Positions 1 to 8,008 of a stretch of 38,890 bases of DNA are shown here, in pieces. The notes beneath the pieces were generated by a model, which was given only the letters and a program-made list of their open reading frames with translations, did no database searches and had not been told where the DNA came from. Source of the stretch: Azospirillum sp. (GTDB taxonomy: Bacteria; Pseudomonadota; Alphaproteobacteria; Azospirillales; Azospirillaceae); assembly GCA_027483805.1 (NCBI GenBank), contig JAIXTS010000280.1:1-38890 (forward strand), in the 5' to 3' direction. The translations under genes were made by a program, and so were the position numbers. Each line of letters opens with the position of its first letter. Position 1 is the stretch's first letter.

Positions 1-39
1 CGTCGACCCCTGGCCGCCTTCACGAACGGGTATTCCATC

Positions 40-1080
40 GTGGCAGATCGCAAACCGACGATCATCGATGTGGCGCGTGCCGCCGGTGCGTCGATCAAGA
101 CCGTTTCCCGCGTCATGAATAATGAACGTTATGTCAGTGCGGAAACGCGCGAACGCGTTCTGAAGGTGATGGCGGAATTGCAGTTCCAGCCCAATAAATC
201 GGCGCAGAGCCTGAAGGGCGACAAGTCTTATCTGATCGCCCATGTCTATGGTGATCCCGGCGGTTATTACACGGGCCAGATCCAGATGGGCCTTCTGACC
301 CGCTTCCGCGATCAGGGCTATCACCTGCTGATCGAAGAAATCGATTATCGCGGGGATGATGTGGAGGACCGGGTCAGCAAGCTGGTCAATCAGCTCAATC
401 TGGATGGTGTCGTCGTGACCGCACCCGTCACCGACAATGATACCGTGATGGGCGTTATCGAACGGGCCAACATCCCTTATGTCCGCGTGACGCCGCAGCA
501 GGAACGGGATGGCGGGTCATCGGTGCGGATCGACGAACGCGCCGCCAGCAACGACCTGACCATGCACCTGCTGGCCTTCGGCCATCGGCGCATCGGCTTC
601 ATCAAGGGGCCGGAACATCATGCCGGTACCAAGCTGCGCTATTCCGGCTATTGCGATGCGCTGCGTGAATATGGGCTGGACCCCGACCCGGACTATATCG
701 AACAGGGCGGCTTCACCTACCGTTCCGCCCTGCCCTGCGCGCGCCGGCTGCTGTCCCTGGCCGAACCGCCGACGGCCATCGTCGCCTCAAACGATGAAAT
801 GGCCGCCGCAATCCTGTCGGTGGCCCATGACCGCGGCCTATCATTGCCGGGCGATCTGTCCGTGGTCGGGTTCGATGATATCGAACTGGCCGAAATGGTC
901 TGGCCGCCCCTGACCACCGTCAAGCAGCCGATCCAGGAGCTGGCCGATGCCGCTGCGGAAATCCTGGTCACCATCCTGACGCGCAAAAAACAACCGGGAG
1001 AGGCGGCACCCGTGACCCACCGGGTGCTGCCCCATCACGTCGTTATCCGCCGGTCCACAGCCCCGCCGGCGCGGCGCTGA
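40..1080 (+). CDS. LacI/GalR-family transcriptional regulator
   Basis: Predicted DNA-binding repressor or activator of sugar-use genes. The N-terminus (about residues 6-55) is a classic LacI helix-turn-helix (TIIDVARAAGAS, then KTVSRVMNN and the hinge-type QPNKSAQSL). The rest is a periplasmic-binding-protein-like sugar-binding domain, including the usual late motif with VVGFDDIELAEMVWPPLTTV. At 346 residues it is full length. The start is GTG at 40; the frame stays open to the left edge, so a slightly longer protein is possible, but the helix-turn-helix begins where it should. It faces the halogenase genes tail to tail, and its stop codon abuts theirs with no gap. It is the best candidate regulator of the neighbouring TonB-receptor/GH3 genes; that link is inference from position. 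Confidence 0.93.
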   Translation: MADRKPTIIDVARAAGASIKTVSRVMNNERYVSAETRERVLKVMAELQFQPNKSAQSLKGDKSYLIAHVYGDPGGYYTGQIQMGLLTRFRDQGYHLLIEEIDYRGDDVEDRVSKLVNQLNLDGVVVTAPVTDNDTVMGVIERANIPYVRVTPQQERDGGSSVRIDERAASNDLTMHLLAFGHRRIGFIKGPEHHAGTKLRYSGYCDALREYGLDPDPDYIEQGGFTYRSALPCARRLLSLAEPPTAIVASNDEMAAAILSVAHDRGLSLPGDLSVVGFDDIELAEMVWPPLTTVKQPIQELADAAAEILVTILTRKKQPGEAAPVTHRVLPHHVVIRRSTAPPARR

Positions 1081-2595
1081 TCAGAAGTCCCGTTCGGCCC
1101 GGCAATGGTCGCGCAGGAAATGCGCATGGTGCGGCAGACCGGCAACCTGGGCCTTCAGCAGCGGGGCGGACCGGTCCAGCGTTTCCGTGATGACGTTCAT
1201 GGGCAGCTTGTCCACAAACGGCTGGTACCGCGCGGGCCGCACCCCCATCCCCTCATATACCGACTGCCAGCTGGCAGCCCCGAACAATTCCTCCAGACCC
1301 TGCCGCAGGATACCCGTGGCCTTGAAAAGCTCCATGCGGGCACGCAAGGATGCGGGGATCGGCGTCCGCTGGGCCGCGCGCCAGAAGGGCGTGTCGTCGC
1401 GCTGCGTCGTGCAGTAATGCAGCACGATGAAATCGCGCACTTCCTCATATTCCGCCGCCACGCGCCGGTTGAATTCCGCCTGCAAAGACGGGTCGCAATC
1501 AGCATCGGGGAAGAACCGGAAAAGGTAATCGACGGCACGATAGACCAGATGGATGGCGGTCGATTCCAGCGGTTCGATGAAGCCGGCGGCCAGACCCAGG
1601 GCCACGCAGTTCTTCTCCCACATTCGGGCCCGCATGCCGGTCTTAAAGGGGATGACATTCGGCTCGATCAGGGGGCGGCCCTTGACCTGTCGCATCAGGG
1701 TCGCCACCGCCTCATCATCCGACAGGAAGCGGCTGGAATAGACATAGCCATTGCCGGCCCGGTGCTGCAAAGGGATGCGCCACCGCCAGCCGCAATCCTG
1801 CGCCTGGCTCAGGGTATAGGGATGCACATCGGCATCATCCTCAGTGTTCTCGGTCTGCACCGCCACGGCCCGGTCGCACAGCAGCTCATCCGCCCAGCTG
1901 ACATAGCCCACGCCCAGCGTCTGGCCGATCAACAGGGCACGGAAGCCGGTGCAGTCAATGAAGAAATCGCCATCCACAACCTTGCCATTGGCCAGGTCCA
2001 GCCCGGCGATGGACCCGTCGGGATGGGTACGCACCCGGTTGATGCGGCCCTCTGTGCGCGTCACGCCGCGTTCTTCGGCATAACGGCGCAGATATTGCGC
2101 CACCCGCTTGGCATCGACATGCAGGGCATAGGACGCGGACGCTATCATGGTGCGTGGCGCCTTGAAGGGCAGCAGGAATTTCATCTGGTCGGCCATCACC
2201 GTGGCCGCCGCGAAATCCTGCAATTCCGACGGATGGCCCGCCGCCTTGGCCCGCAGCCAGCATTGATAGAATTCGTGATTGTCGATCAACCCACCCAGCG
2301 TGCCGAACGGGTGGTAATAATGCTGGTTCTTCTTGAACCAATCCTCGAACCGGATGGCCAGCTTGAAGCTGGCATTGGTGGATTTGATGAAATCCTGCTC
2401 GTCGATGCCCAGGCTGCGCAGCAGCACGACGAAGGGCGGGATGGTGCTTTCGCCCACGCCGATCGTGCCGATCTCATCGGACTCCACCAGCTCAACAGCG
2501 GTGCCCGTTCCCTTCGTCATGAAGGACAGCATGGCGGCGGTGATCCAGCCGGCCGTGCCGCCCCCGGCGATGACGATCCTGTTCAACGGCTTCAT
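1081..2595 (-). CDS. Flavin-dependent tryptophan-halogenase-like protein 1
   Basis: A 504-residue FADH2-dependent halogenase-fold protein. The FAD-binding GGGTAGW lies at residues 11-17 near the N-terminus and the family signature W-x-W-x-I-P is at 270-275 (WRWRIP). The lysine that forms the chloramine in PrnA/RebH aligns with K78 (NASFKLAIRF), and the catalytic glutamate aligns with E344 in EPLEST. Both active-site residues are therefore present, so a real halogenation activity is possible, although homologues beside TonB receptors in Xanthomonas and Caulobacter relatives mostly have unknown natural substrates. It needs a flavin reductase, and none is seen here. A good ribosome site (GAGGGAA) precedes the ATG. 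It is 27 bp downstream of a second halogenase gene, so the two are probably co-transcribed. Confidence 0.9.
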   Translation of the reverse strand: MKPLNRIVIAGGGTAGWITAAMLSFMTKGTGTAVELVESDEIGTIGVGESTIPPFVVLLRSLGIDEQDFIKSTNASFKLAIRFEDWFKKNQHYYHPFGTLGGLIDNHEFYQCWLRAKAAGHPSELQDFAAATVMADQMKFLLPFKAPRTMIASASYALHVDAKRVAQYLRRYAEERGVTRTEGRINRVRTHPDGSIAGLDLANGKVVDGDFFIDCTGFRALLIGQTLGVGYVSWADELLCDRAVAVQTENTEDDADVHPYTLSQAQDCGWRWRIPLQHRAGNGYVYSSRFLSDDEAVATLMRQVKGRPLIEPNVIPFKTGMRARMWEKNCVALGLAAGFIEPLESTAIHLVYRAVDYLFRFFPDADCDPSLQAEFNRRVAAEYEEVRDFIVLHYCTTQRDDTPFWRAAQRTPIPASLRARMELFKATGILRQGLEELFGAASWQSVYEGMGVRPARYQPFVDKLPMNVITETLDRSAPLLKAQVAGLPHHAHFLRDHCRAERDF

Positions 2596-2622
2596 GACGT
2601 TCCCTCTTGTCCGACTTTTTGT

Positions 2623-4134
2623 TTAGACAACGACCTTGGCGTACCGGTCGATGAATTCCTGGTGCGTGGGGCAATCGGCCACCGTATCGGCGATGGCCTT
2701 GCGCATGCCGGCCAGCCCCCGGGAGAGGCTAGGCAGGTCGAACCCATCCAGCGCCGGGTCATAACCGTCGGGCAGGAAGTCAAACCCGGCATAAATGGCA
2801 AGCCAGCTGGCCGGCTGGAACATCTCCCAGCGGTAGCGGACCATGTGCCCTCGCCGCTTCCACATCTCCACCTTTCGGGTCAGCGTGTCCGGCAGGTCGA
2901 TGGCCCGGCAATCGCGCCAGAAGGCGGTATCCTCGCGCCGGTTCAGCCAGTAATGCAGGATGATGAAGTCACGCACCCGCTCCATCTCCCGCCGGCTCCA
3001 GTCATTATATTCATCAACCAGCAGGGGATCGATATCGCGGCCCGGAAACAGCTGTTTCAGCTTGTCGATCCCCGTCTCGATCAGGGCGATGGACGTGCTT
3101 TCTAGCGGCTCCAGGAACCCCGATGCCAGGCCGATGGCAACAACATTGCCCTTCCAGGCCTGACGGCGCCGGCCCGGCGTGAAGGTGATGCGGCGTGGCG
3201 TCATTTTCAGATCACCCCCGACGGCCGCCAGCAGTTCCGCATCCGCGTCGCTGTCGCTGATATGCCGGCTGGAATAGACATATCCATGGCCGGTCCGGTG
3301 CTGAAGCGGAATGGTCCAGCGCCAGCCGGCATCATGCGCCGTCACGCGGGTAAAGGGCGGCGGCGGGGTGATGGCATGACCCTGTGCCGCCAGGGCGCGG
3401 TCACACAGCAGCCATTGGCCCCAATCCTCATACCCCGCCCTCATCGCCCCTTCGATCAGCAATCCCTGGAAGCCGGAGCAATCGACGAACAGGTCACCCG
3501 GGATAACAGCACCGCTATCCAGCAGCAGCCCCGTGACATGACCGTTCTGCGGGCTCAATTCCACCTTCTCGATCTTGGAATCGATGCGCCGGACGCCCAA
3601 TTTTTCCGCCGTCTGGCGCATCAGCTGCGCAAACAAGCCGGCATCGAAATGCAAGGCCCAATCAAAGACCGACAGGGTGGAGGGCGGGTTGGGCGACGGG
3701 GTCGTGAACCGCCCGCCGCGCGCAAGCGCAACCGCCAGCGAATAATCGCCCAAATCCACCTTCTCCCCGGCGGCGCGCAGACGCAGCCAATATTGGTGGA
3801 AGGCAATGTCCCGCAGATCCTGGCCATAAACGCCGAACGGATGAATGAAGCTGCTGTCCTTATTCAGCCAGCCATCGAACCGGATGCCCAGCTTGACCGT
3901 GCCATGCGTGGCCTTCAGCACATCCAGATCGCGCAGACCCAGCGATTGGTAGAAGCGGCGGATGGTAGGGATGGTCGCTTCGCCCACCCCGATGGTGCCG
4001 ATGGCGGAGCTTTCGATCAGGGTGATCCTCAACCCCGATCCCTGGAAATGGTTGGCCAGCGACGCCGCCGTCATCCACCCGGCGGTCCCGCCGCCGACAA
4101 TGACCAGTTCACGGATGCGGTTATCGCTGGGCAT
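2623..4134 (-). CDS. Flavin-dependent tryptophan-halogenase-like protein 2
   Basis: A second member of the same family, about 503 residues and clearly a diverged paralogue of its neighbour. It has GGGTAGW near the N-terminus, WRWTIP at about 271-276, a catalytic lysine at about K81 (TVKLGIRFDGW) and a glutamate at about E345 in EPLEST. Two in-frame ATGs lie 6 bp apart, at 4140 and 4134. The Shine-Dalgarno-like GGAAGA touches the first and is correctly spaced for the second, so 4134 was chosen. The gene lies between the TonB receptor terminator and halogenase 1, all on one strand, and it probably needs read-through from the receptor promoter or its own weak promoter. The substrate cannot be read from the sequence. 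Confidence 0.9.
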   Translation of the reverse strand: MPSDNRIRELVIVGGGTAGWMTAASLANHFQGSGLRITLIESSAIGTIGVGEATIPTIRRFYQSLGLRDLDVLKATHGTVKLGIRFDGWLNKDSSFIHPFGVYGQDLRDIAFHQYWLRLRAAGEKVDLGDYSLAVALARGGRFTTPSPNPPSTLSVFDWALHFDAGLFAQLMRQTAEKLGVRRIDSKIEKVELSPQNGHVTGLLLDSGAVIPGDLFVDCSGFQGLLIEGAMRAGYEDWGQWLLCDRALAAQGHAITPPPPFTRVTAHDAGWRWTIPLQHRTGHGYVYSSRHISDSDADAELLAAVGGDLKMTPRRITFTPGRRRQAWKGNVVAIGLASGFLEPLESTSIALIETGIDKLKQLFPGRDIDPLLVDEYNDWSRREMERVRDFIILHYWLNRREDTAFWRDCRAIDLPDTLTRKVEMWKRRGHMVRYRWEMFQPASWLAIYAGFDFLPDGYDPALDGFDLPSLSRGLAGMRKAIADTVADCPTHQEFIDRYAKVVV

Positions 4135-4184
4135 CTTCATTCTTCCGGGTAAATCTCAGGGGATTGTACAGGTGAATGGCAAAG

Positions 4185-4229
4185 AAAAAAGGGCGCCGCC
4201 TTGACGTGGATCACGTCCCGGCGGCGCCC
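4185..4229 (-). terminator. Rho-independent terminator after TonB receptor 1
   Basis: Read on the minus strand, GGGCGCCGCC (4220-4229) pairs perfectly with GGCGGCGCCC (4191-4200). The 19-nt loop holds an inner GACGTG/CACGTC stem. Six Ts follow at once (A-run 4185-4190 on the plus strand). It lies 22 bp past the receptor stop codon and upstream of both halogenase genes, so it should reduce or separate their expression. Confidence 0.88.
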
Positions 4230-4251
4230 CCGTCCTCACGCTACAGTCGGA

Positions 4252-7200
4252 TTACCACTTGAAGCGGGCGCCCAGGGTGTAACGGCTTTCATACTCGTTC
4301 TGCCATGCAAACTGCGTGATGCCGGGCTTGAACTGAACGAAATAGTCCTCAATCTCGCCCGTGATGTTGGATCCGTTGGCATAGATCGTGATGTTTTCGT
4401 TGATGTTATAGCTCAGGTTCACGTCAACGAACTGCGTGCTGTCTTGGTAGACCGGGAAGTCCTTGAAGACATTTTCCAGACGCTTGCTGCGGTAGTTATA
4501 GGCAATGCGGGCCTGGAAATTATCATCCTGGTACCAACCAACAAGGTTGTACTGATGCTTGGAGTTGTCGTTGAACGGCAGCTTCAGCGTGCCAACGGTC
4601 TGCTCGCTGGGCGAGTAGGTATAGTTGGTATCAACACCAAAGTTGGAGATGAAGCTGTCTTCGTCCAGGAAATCCTTGAAGGACAGCTTGGCCCCAAGCT
4701 CAACACCTTCCACCCGGCCACCTTCGCCCTGCTGCGGACGGGTCACGGGCACAGTACGGCGGATCACGCCATCCTGGTCCGGGAACCGGCCATCATTCGT
4801 GGTGCGGGTGACGACGTAGCTTTCGATATTCATTCGGAACACGGCGAGGTTCAGCATGCTGGCCTTGCCGATGTAATACTCGATCGCGGCATCCCAGTTG
4901 TCAGCGCGCCACGGATCCAGCTCCGGATTGCCGCTCGACTCTGCACTGGTGACTTCACGGATCTTCGTACCATCGGGACGCAGCGGGCCGTCAGCCGTGT
5001 TGATCTTCAAAGCGCCGCCATACTTCAGCAGGTCCAGCGGCTGCATGGTCTTGCTGTAGCTGAAGCGCAGACGCACATCGTCGGTGACGTCGTAGCTGGC
5101 ATTCACCGCCGGCAGGTAGTCGTAGTAGCTGCGGCGGCTGACGACGTCGCCGGCATCGACGTTGGTATCGCCGTAATTCAGGGTATCACCCGTGATATTC
5201 TGACGAACCAGCAGCTCGGTGCGGATGATCTTCACACCCGCGGTACCGTTCAACTGGCCCCATTCGAAGCTGGTATTGACGTAGCCGCTGTCTTCGGTGA
5301 AGTCGACATCATAGGACTGACCGGGGATGATGACACGATCGGCGCCACCAAACACCTTCTTGTGGAAGGCAACCGGATCGTCGAAGTCACGCGGATCGAT
5401 CGCCCAGAAGCCGGGGATGCCCTTGGTGACAGAGCCCAGATTGTCCACCCAGATAACGTTGTTGTAGGTGTCCAGACGCGTCGGTGCATTGACCGTATAG
5501 CCCTGGAATACCTGCTGGCCCGTCACCGGGTCGCGAACGAATTCGCCGGCCTGGCACTGGTTCTGGTTCATGACAACGTCGATGGCCTTCCACTGCGCCG
5601 AACAGCCGGACGTGTTCGGCAGGCCTTGGTTATTGACGCCAATACCCTGGTAGAAGTTTGAGAAATGGTGGAACTGGTCAATGGACACCGACCGGTCGCT
5701 GCGGCGAATGCCGACATCGATGCTGGTCAGGAAACCAGCCAGCGGTTCTTCGAAATCATACTCGGTATCGATACGATACACACTCAGGTCGGACGTCGCC
5801 TCGTTGTTGCCTTCGGACGAGAAGGCACCGATGGCATAACTGTCCTTGTTCGCCATGTAGTCGGTCAGGGTCTTACCAGCGCCCAGACCGCCGGAAATGA
5901 CGCGGTCAAAGCCAGACCAGACCGGGCTCTTGCCCGAAATGTCATAATGCAGCTGCGGATTCTGACCATAACCCAGCGGATTGGGATCGACATAACGCCC
6001 ACCCAGGCTGCCCACAACATTGTTGGTGTAGCGCGATGCCGGGAACTTGGACGCAATGGAGGACGGGTAGAAAGTGCCCCGCGTGCGGTCCGCGGCATTC
6101 TGGAACAGATTGAACCGACCCGGCGCATAGCGCCAGTTCGACAAGTCGCCCTGGGCCTGACCGTTCAGCGACAGGCGGTCCGCGTCCGCCCGAACGGCGC
6201 GTGCGCTGACCTTCAGCGGGCCACCATTGTCATACTTCAACTCAGCATTGAAGTTCTTGGACTCGGACTTGTTGACACGGTTGACCGAGAAGGAGTTCAC
6301 CCACCAGGCGTCGATATCATACTCGTCAACGGCCAGCCAATTGCCACCCGGCACCGGGGTAGAATCCGTCGGCTTAGTCCATACACCGAATGCATCGCCA
6401 GACCAGCGGTTGGAGATGTTGATACCGGCAGCGCGGTTATACTCATCCATCTTCGTGTAGAAGCCCTCGGCCACGAAGGTGAAGCCTTCGCCGAGATCGG
6501 CTTCAAATGCGCCGGACACGGAGACGCGATCGCGCTCCGTCTCTTTCTTGAAGCTTTCAAAGCCGTGCGGGGAGATGAACTGGTTCGGCGCCGTACCACC
6601 CCAGTCATTATTGCCCGACAGACCACCGGTGCCGGGCCCCGGTGCCAGACCGGAATAGTTGTTCCCCAGGTTCGACTGGCTGCCAGCAGCAGACACCAGC
6701 GCGCCGATACGATCGCCACGATAGGAGATCAGGCCGTTGGCCAGCCAATCCTTTTCCTTGGTATCCTTGCCCGTCTGGCCTTCAACGGCGCCCGTGGCGG
6801 AGAAGCCATAGGGCATGTCGGAGGGACGACGGGTACGCAGGTCGATGGTACCCGACACACCGGACAGGGCATTCTTGGTGTCCGTGGTCTTGTAAACCAC
6901 AACGGCATTCATCAACTGCGCCGGCACGTCGGTCAGGTTGGGCTTTGCCTCTCCCTGATTGCCGGCAGACAGGTACTGTTCACCATTCAGCATGGTGATG
7001 ACCTGCGGCAGGCCGCGCACATTGACCGTGGAGCCTTCGCCCGCGTCGCGGCGGATCTGGATGCCGGGAACGCGCTGCAGAGCGTCGGCAATGGTCACGT
7101 CCGGCAGTTTGCCGATATCTTCGGACGAGATGGCATCGACGATGGCCGTCTGATTGCGCTTCACATCGACCGAGCGCTGCTGCGAAGCGCGCACACCGGT

Positions 7201-7338
7201 AACGATGATTTCGTCAAGCGTATCGGCGGCTGCCGGCGCGGCCTGGGCCATGGCGGTCGATACCAGCGCGAACGGCGACGCGCTTGCCAGCAGGGCCACG
7301 GCCACGCCGCGACCAAGCATTGAATGCATCCCTGTCAA
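4252..7338 (-). CDS. TonB-dependent receptor (Xanthomonas/Caulobacter type)
   Basis: A large outer-membrane active transporter, 1028 residues. A signal peptide (cleavage likely after the AMA at about residues 29-31) is followed by a TonB-box-like DEIIVTG at 42-48. Then comes a plug domain (VTIADALQRVPGIQI, VRGLPQVITMLNG) and a beta-barrel ending in FKW, the terminal aromatic typical of barrels inserted by BAM. Length and plug match the TIGR01782-like group that takes up plant oligosaccharides. The 7338 start is TTG, with an excellent AGGGAGGA (7343-7350) four bases away; the ATG at 7329 is the alternative. It is divergent from a GH3 glycosidase and precedes two halogenase genes. An oligosaccharide or glycoside ligand is inferred from these neighbours; the exact ligand is unknown. 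Confidence 0.93.
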   Translation of the reverse strand: MTGMHSMLGRGVAVALLASASPFALVSTAMAQAAPAAADTLDEIIVTGVRASQQRSVDVKRNQTAIVDAISSEDIGKLPDVTIADALQRVPGIQIRRDAGEGSTVNVRGLPQVITMLNGEQYLSAGNQGEAKPNLTDVPAQLMNAVVVYKTTDTKNALSGVSGTIDLRTRRPSDMPYGFSATGAVEGQTGKDTKEKDWLANGLISYRGDRIGALVSAAGSQSNLGNNYSGLAPGPGTGGLSGNNDWGGTAPNQFISPHGFESFKKETERDRVSVSGAFEADLGEGFTFVAEGFYTKMDEYNRAAGINISNRWSGDAFGVWTKPTDSTPVPGGNWLAVDEYDIDAWWVNSFSVNRVNKSESKNFNAELKYDNGGPLKVSARAVRADADRLSLNGQAQGDLSNWRYAPGRFNLFQNAADRTRGTFYPSSIASKFPASRYTNNVVGSLGGRYVDPNPLGYGQNPQLHYDISGKSPVWSGFDRVISGGLGAGKTLTDYMANKDSYAIGAFSSEGNNEATSDLSVYRIDTEYDFEEPLAGFLTSIDVGIRRSDRSVSIDQFHHFSNFYQGIGVNNQGLPNTSGCSAQWKAIDVVMNQNQCQAGEFVRDPVTGQQVFQGYTVNAPTRLDTYNNVIWVDNLGSVTKGIPGFWAIDPRDFDDPVAFHKKVFGGADRVIIPGQSYDVDFTEDSGYVNTSFEWGQLNGTAGVKIIRTELLVRQNITGDTLNYGDTNVDAGDVVSRRSYYDYLPAVNASYDVTDDVRLRFSYSKTMQPLDLLKYGGALKINTADGPLRPDGTKIREVTSAESSGNPELDPWRADNWDAAIEYYIGKASMLNLAVFRMNIESYVVTRTTNDGRFPDQDGVIRRTVPVTRPQQGEGGRVEGVELGAKLSFKDFLDEDSFISNFGVDTNYTYSPSEQTVGTLKLPFNDNSKHQYNLVGWYQDDNFQARIAYNYRSKRLENVFKDFPVYQDSTQFVDVNLSYNINENITIYANGSNITGEIEDYFVQFKPGITQFAWQNEYESRYTLGARFKW

Positions 7339-7527
7339 GAGATCCTCCCTCAGAGCAAAATTTTACGTGTGGTTTTTGGCGCCAAGATGCGCGGGATCAT
7401 TCGCAGAGCACCGCTTCACGCGTGCCATGCGGCTGATGGTTTCGATCGGGCTATTGAGTTAGCCGCTCGGTTTGTTCCCCACCCATCCAGGCGTGTTTCG
7501 TCACACGCTCCCATCCTTGTGGTTCCA

Positions 7528-7555
7528 AATTTACGACAGGGCCGTATGATGTCAA
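7528..7555 (-). promoter_or_regulatory. Predicted promoter of TonB receptor 1
   Basis: On the minus strand a perfect -35 TTGACA (7550-7555) is followed after 16 bp by TAAATT (7528-7533, 4 of 6 matches to the consensus). Position and strand fit the receptor gene. Confidence 0.55.
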
Positions 7556-7562
7556 GCGCTAT

Positions 7563-7578
7563 ATGTCATCGTTGTCAT
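7563..7578. promoter_or_regulatory. LacI-type operator candidate A
   Basis: ATGTCATCGTTGTCAT is a 16-bp near-palindrome centred on CG, the usual shape of LacI/GalR-family operators. Read on the minus strand it contains GACAACGATG, which matches the other site at 7803-7814 (GACAACGTTG) at nine of ten positions. It ends 7 bp upstream of the predicted -35 of the receptor promoter. Confidence 0.5.
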
Positions 7579-7802
7579 ACGCAATGACAGCGCAGACATC
7601 CATTGTCCGTGTCACAAACAACTTAATCCCCACCTTGCATTGCTTATAAAGTTTCCGCATCCGCGAAGGGTAAAGGCGAATTGGCCGGAAATCCGCCATT
7701 TTCTAAAAACGGCTCGTGAGCATTTGGGGTAACCCCAACCCATTGTTGCCGAGATGCCACGCTGTCGATAGGAAATTCAAATCAGGGGCGAGACAGAAAT
7801 CA

Positions 7803-7814
7803 GACAACGTTGTC
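7803..7814. promoter_or_regulatory. LacI-type operator candidate B
   Basis: GACAACGTTGTC is a perfect 12-bp palindrome centred on CG. It lies 8 bp upstream of the predicted -35 of the GH3 promoter. It shares its core with the site at 7563-7578, so one regulator may bind both. Confidence 0.5.
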
Positions 7815-7822
7815 CGTTTTAA

Positions 7823-7851
7823 CTGACAAGGCCCTGCCCCTCTGTTATCAT
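7823..7851 (+). promoter_or_regulatory. Predicted promoter of the GH3 gene
   Basis: CTGACA (7823-7828, 5 of 6) and TATCAT (7846-7851) are separated by an ideal 17 bp. A perfect palindrome sits immediately upstream. Confidence 0.6.
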
Positions 7852-8008
7852 AAAAGCTGAGACACCCGCACGCAGAAGGCAGGGTGGAAATCTGGGAGAA
7901 TGTGAGGGGTGCCGTATTCACCCGCGGTGCCTTCACATTCCTGGCGATGCAAGCCATTGCAGGAGAAGGCCGCATCCGGCCGCGCCACAAGAATGAAAGA
8001 GGAAAGCC

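Larger units (their letters stand above)
7339..8008. other. Divergent control region between TonB receptor 1 and GH3
   Basis: This 670-bp region has no convincing gene. It contains a minus-strand promoter-like pair (7528-7555), a plus-strand promoter-like pair (7823-7851) and two related CG-centred palindromes (7563-7578 and 7803-7814). The predicted leader of the receptor mRNA is long, about 180 nt. The leader of the GH3 mRNA is about 150 nt. No riboswitch was recognised. Confidence 0.6.

Noticed and set aside
1105-3105. A 666-codon plus-strand open frame across both halogenase genes
   Set aside because: It crosses the boundary between two well-supported minus-strand genes and encodes no known motif, so it is a shadow frame.
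4201-7323. Two long plus-strand open frames (486 and 552 codons) opposite TonB receptor 1
   Set aside because: They lie fully antisense to a convincing receptor gene, have no recognisable domains and arise from codon bias in high-GC DNA. Similar shadows lie opposite the halogenases, TonB receptor 2 and the cytochrome gene.
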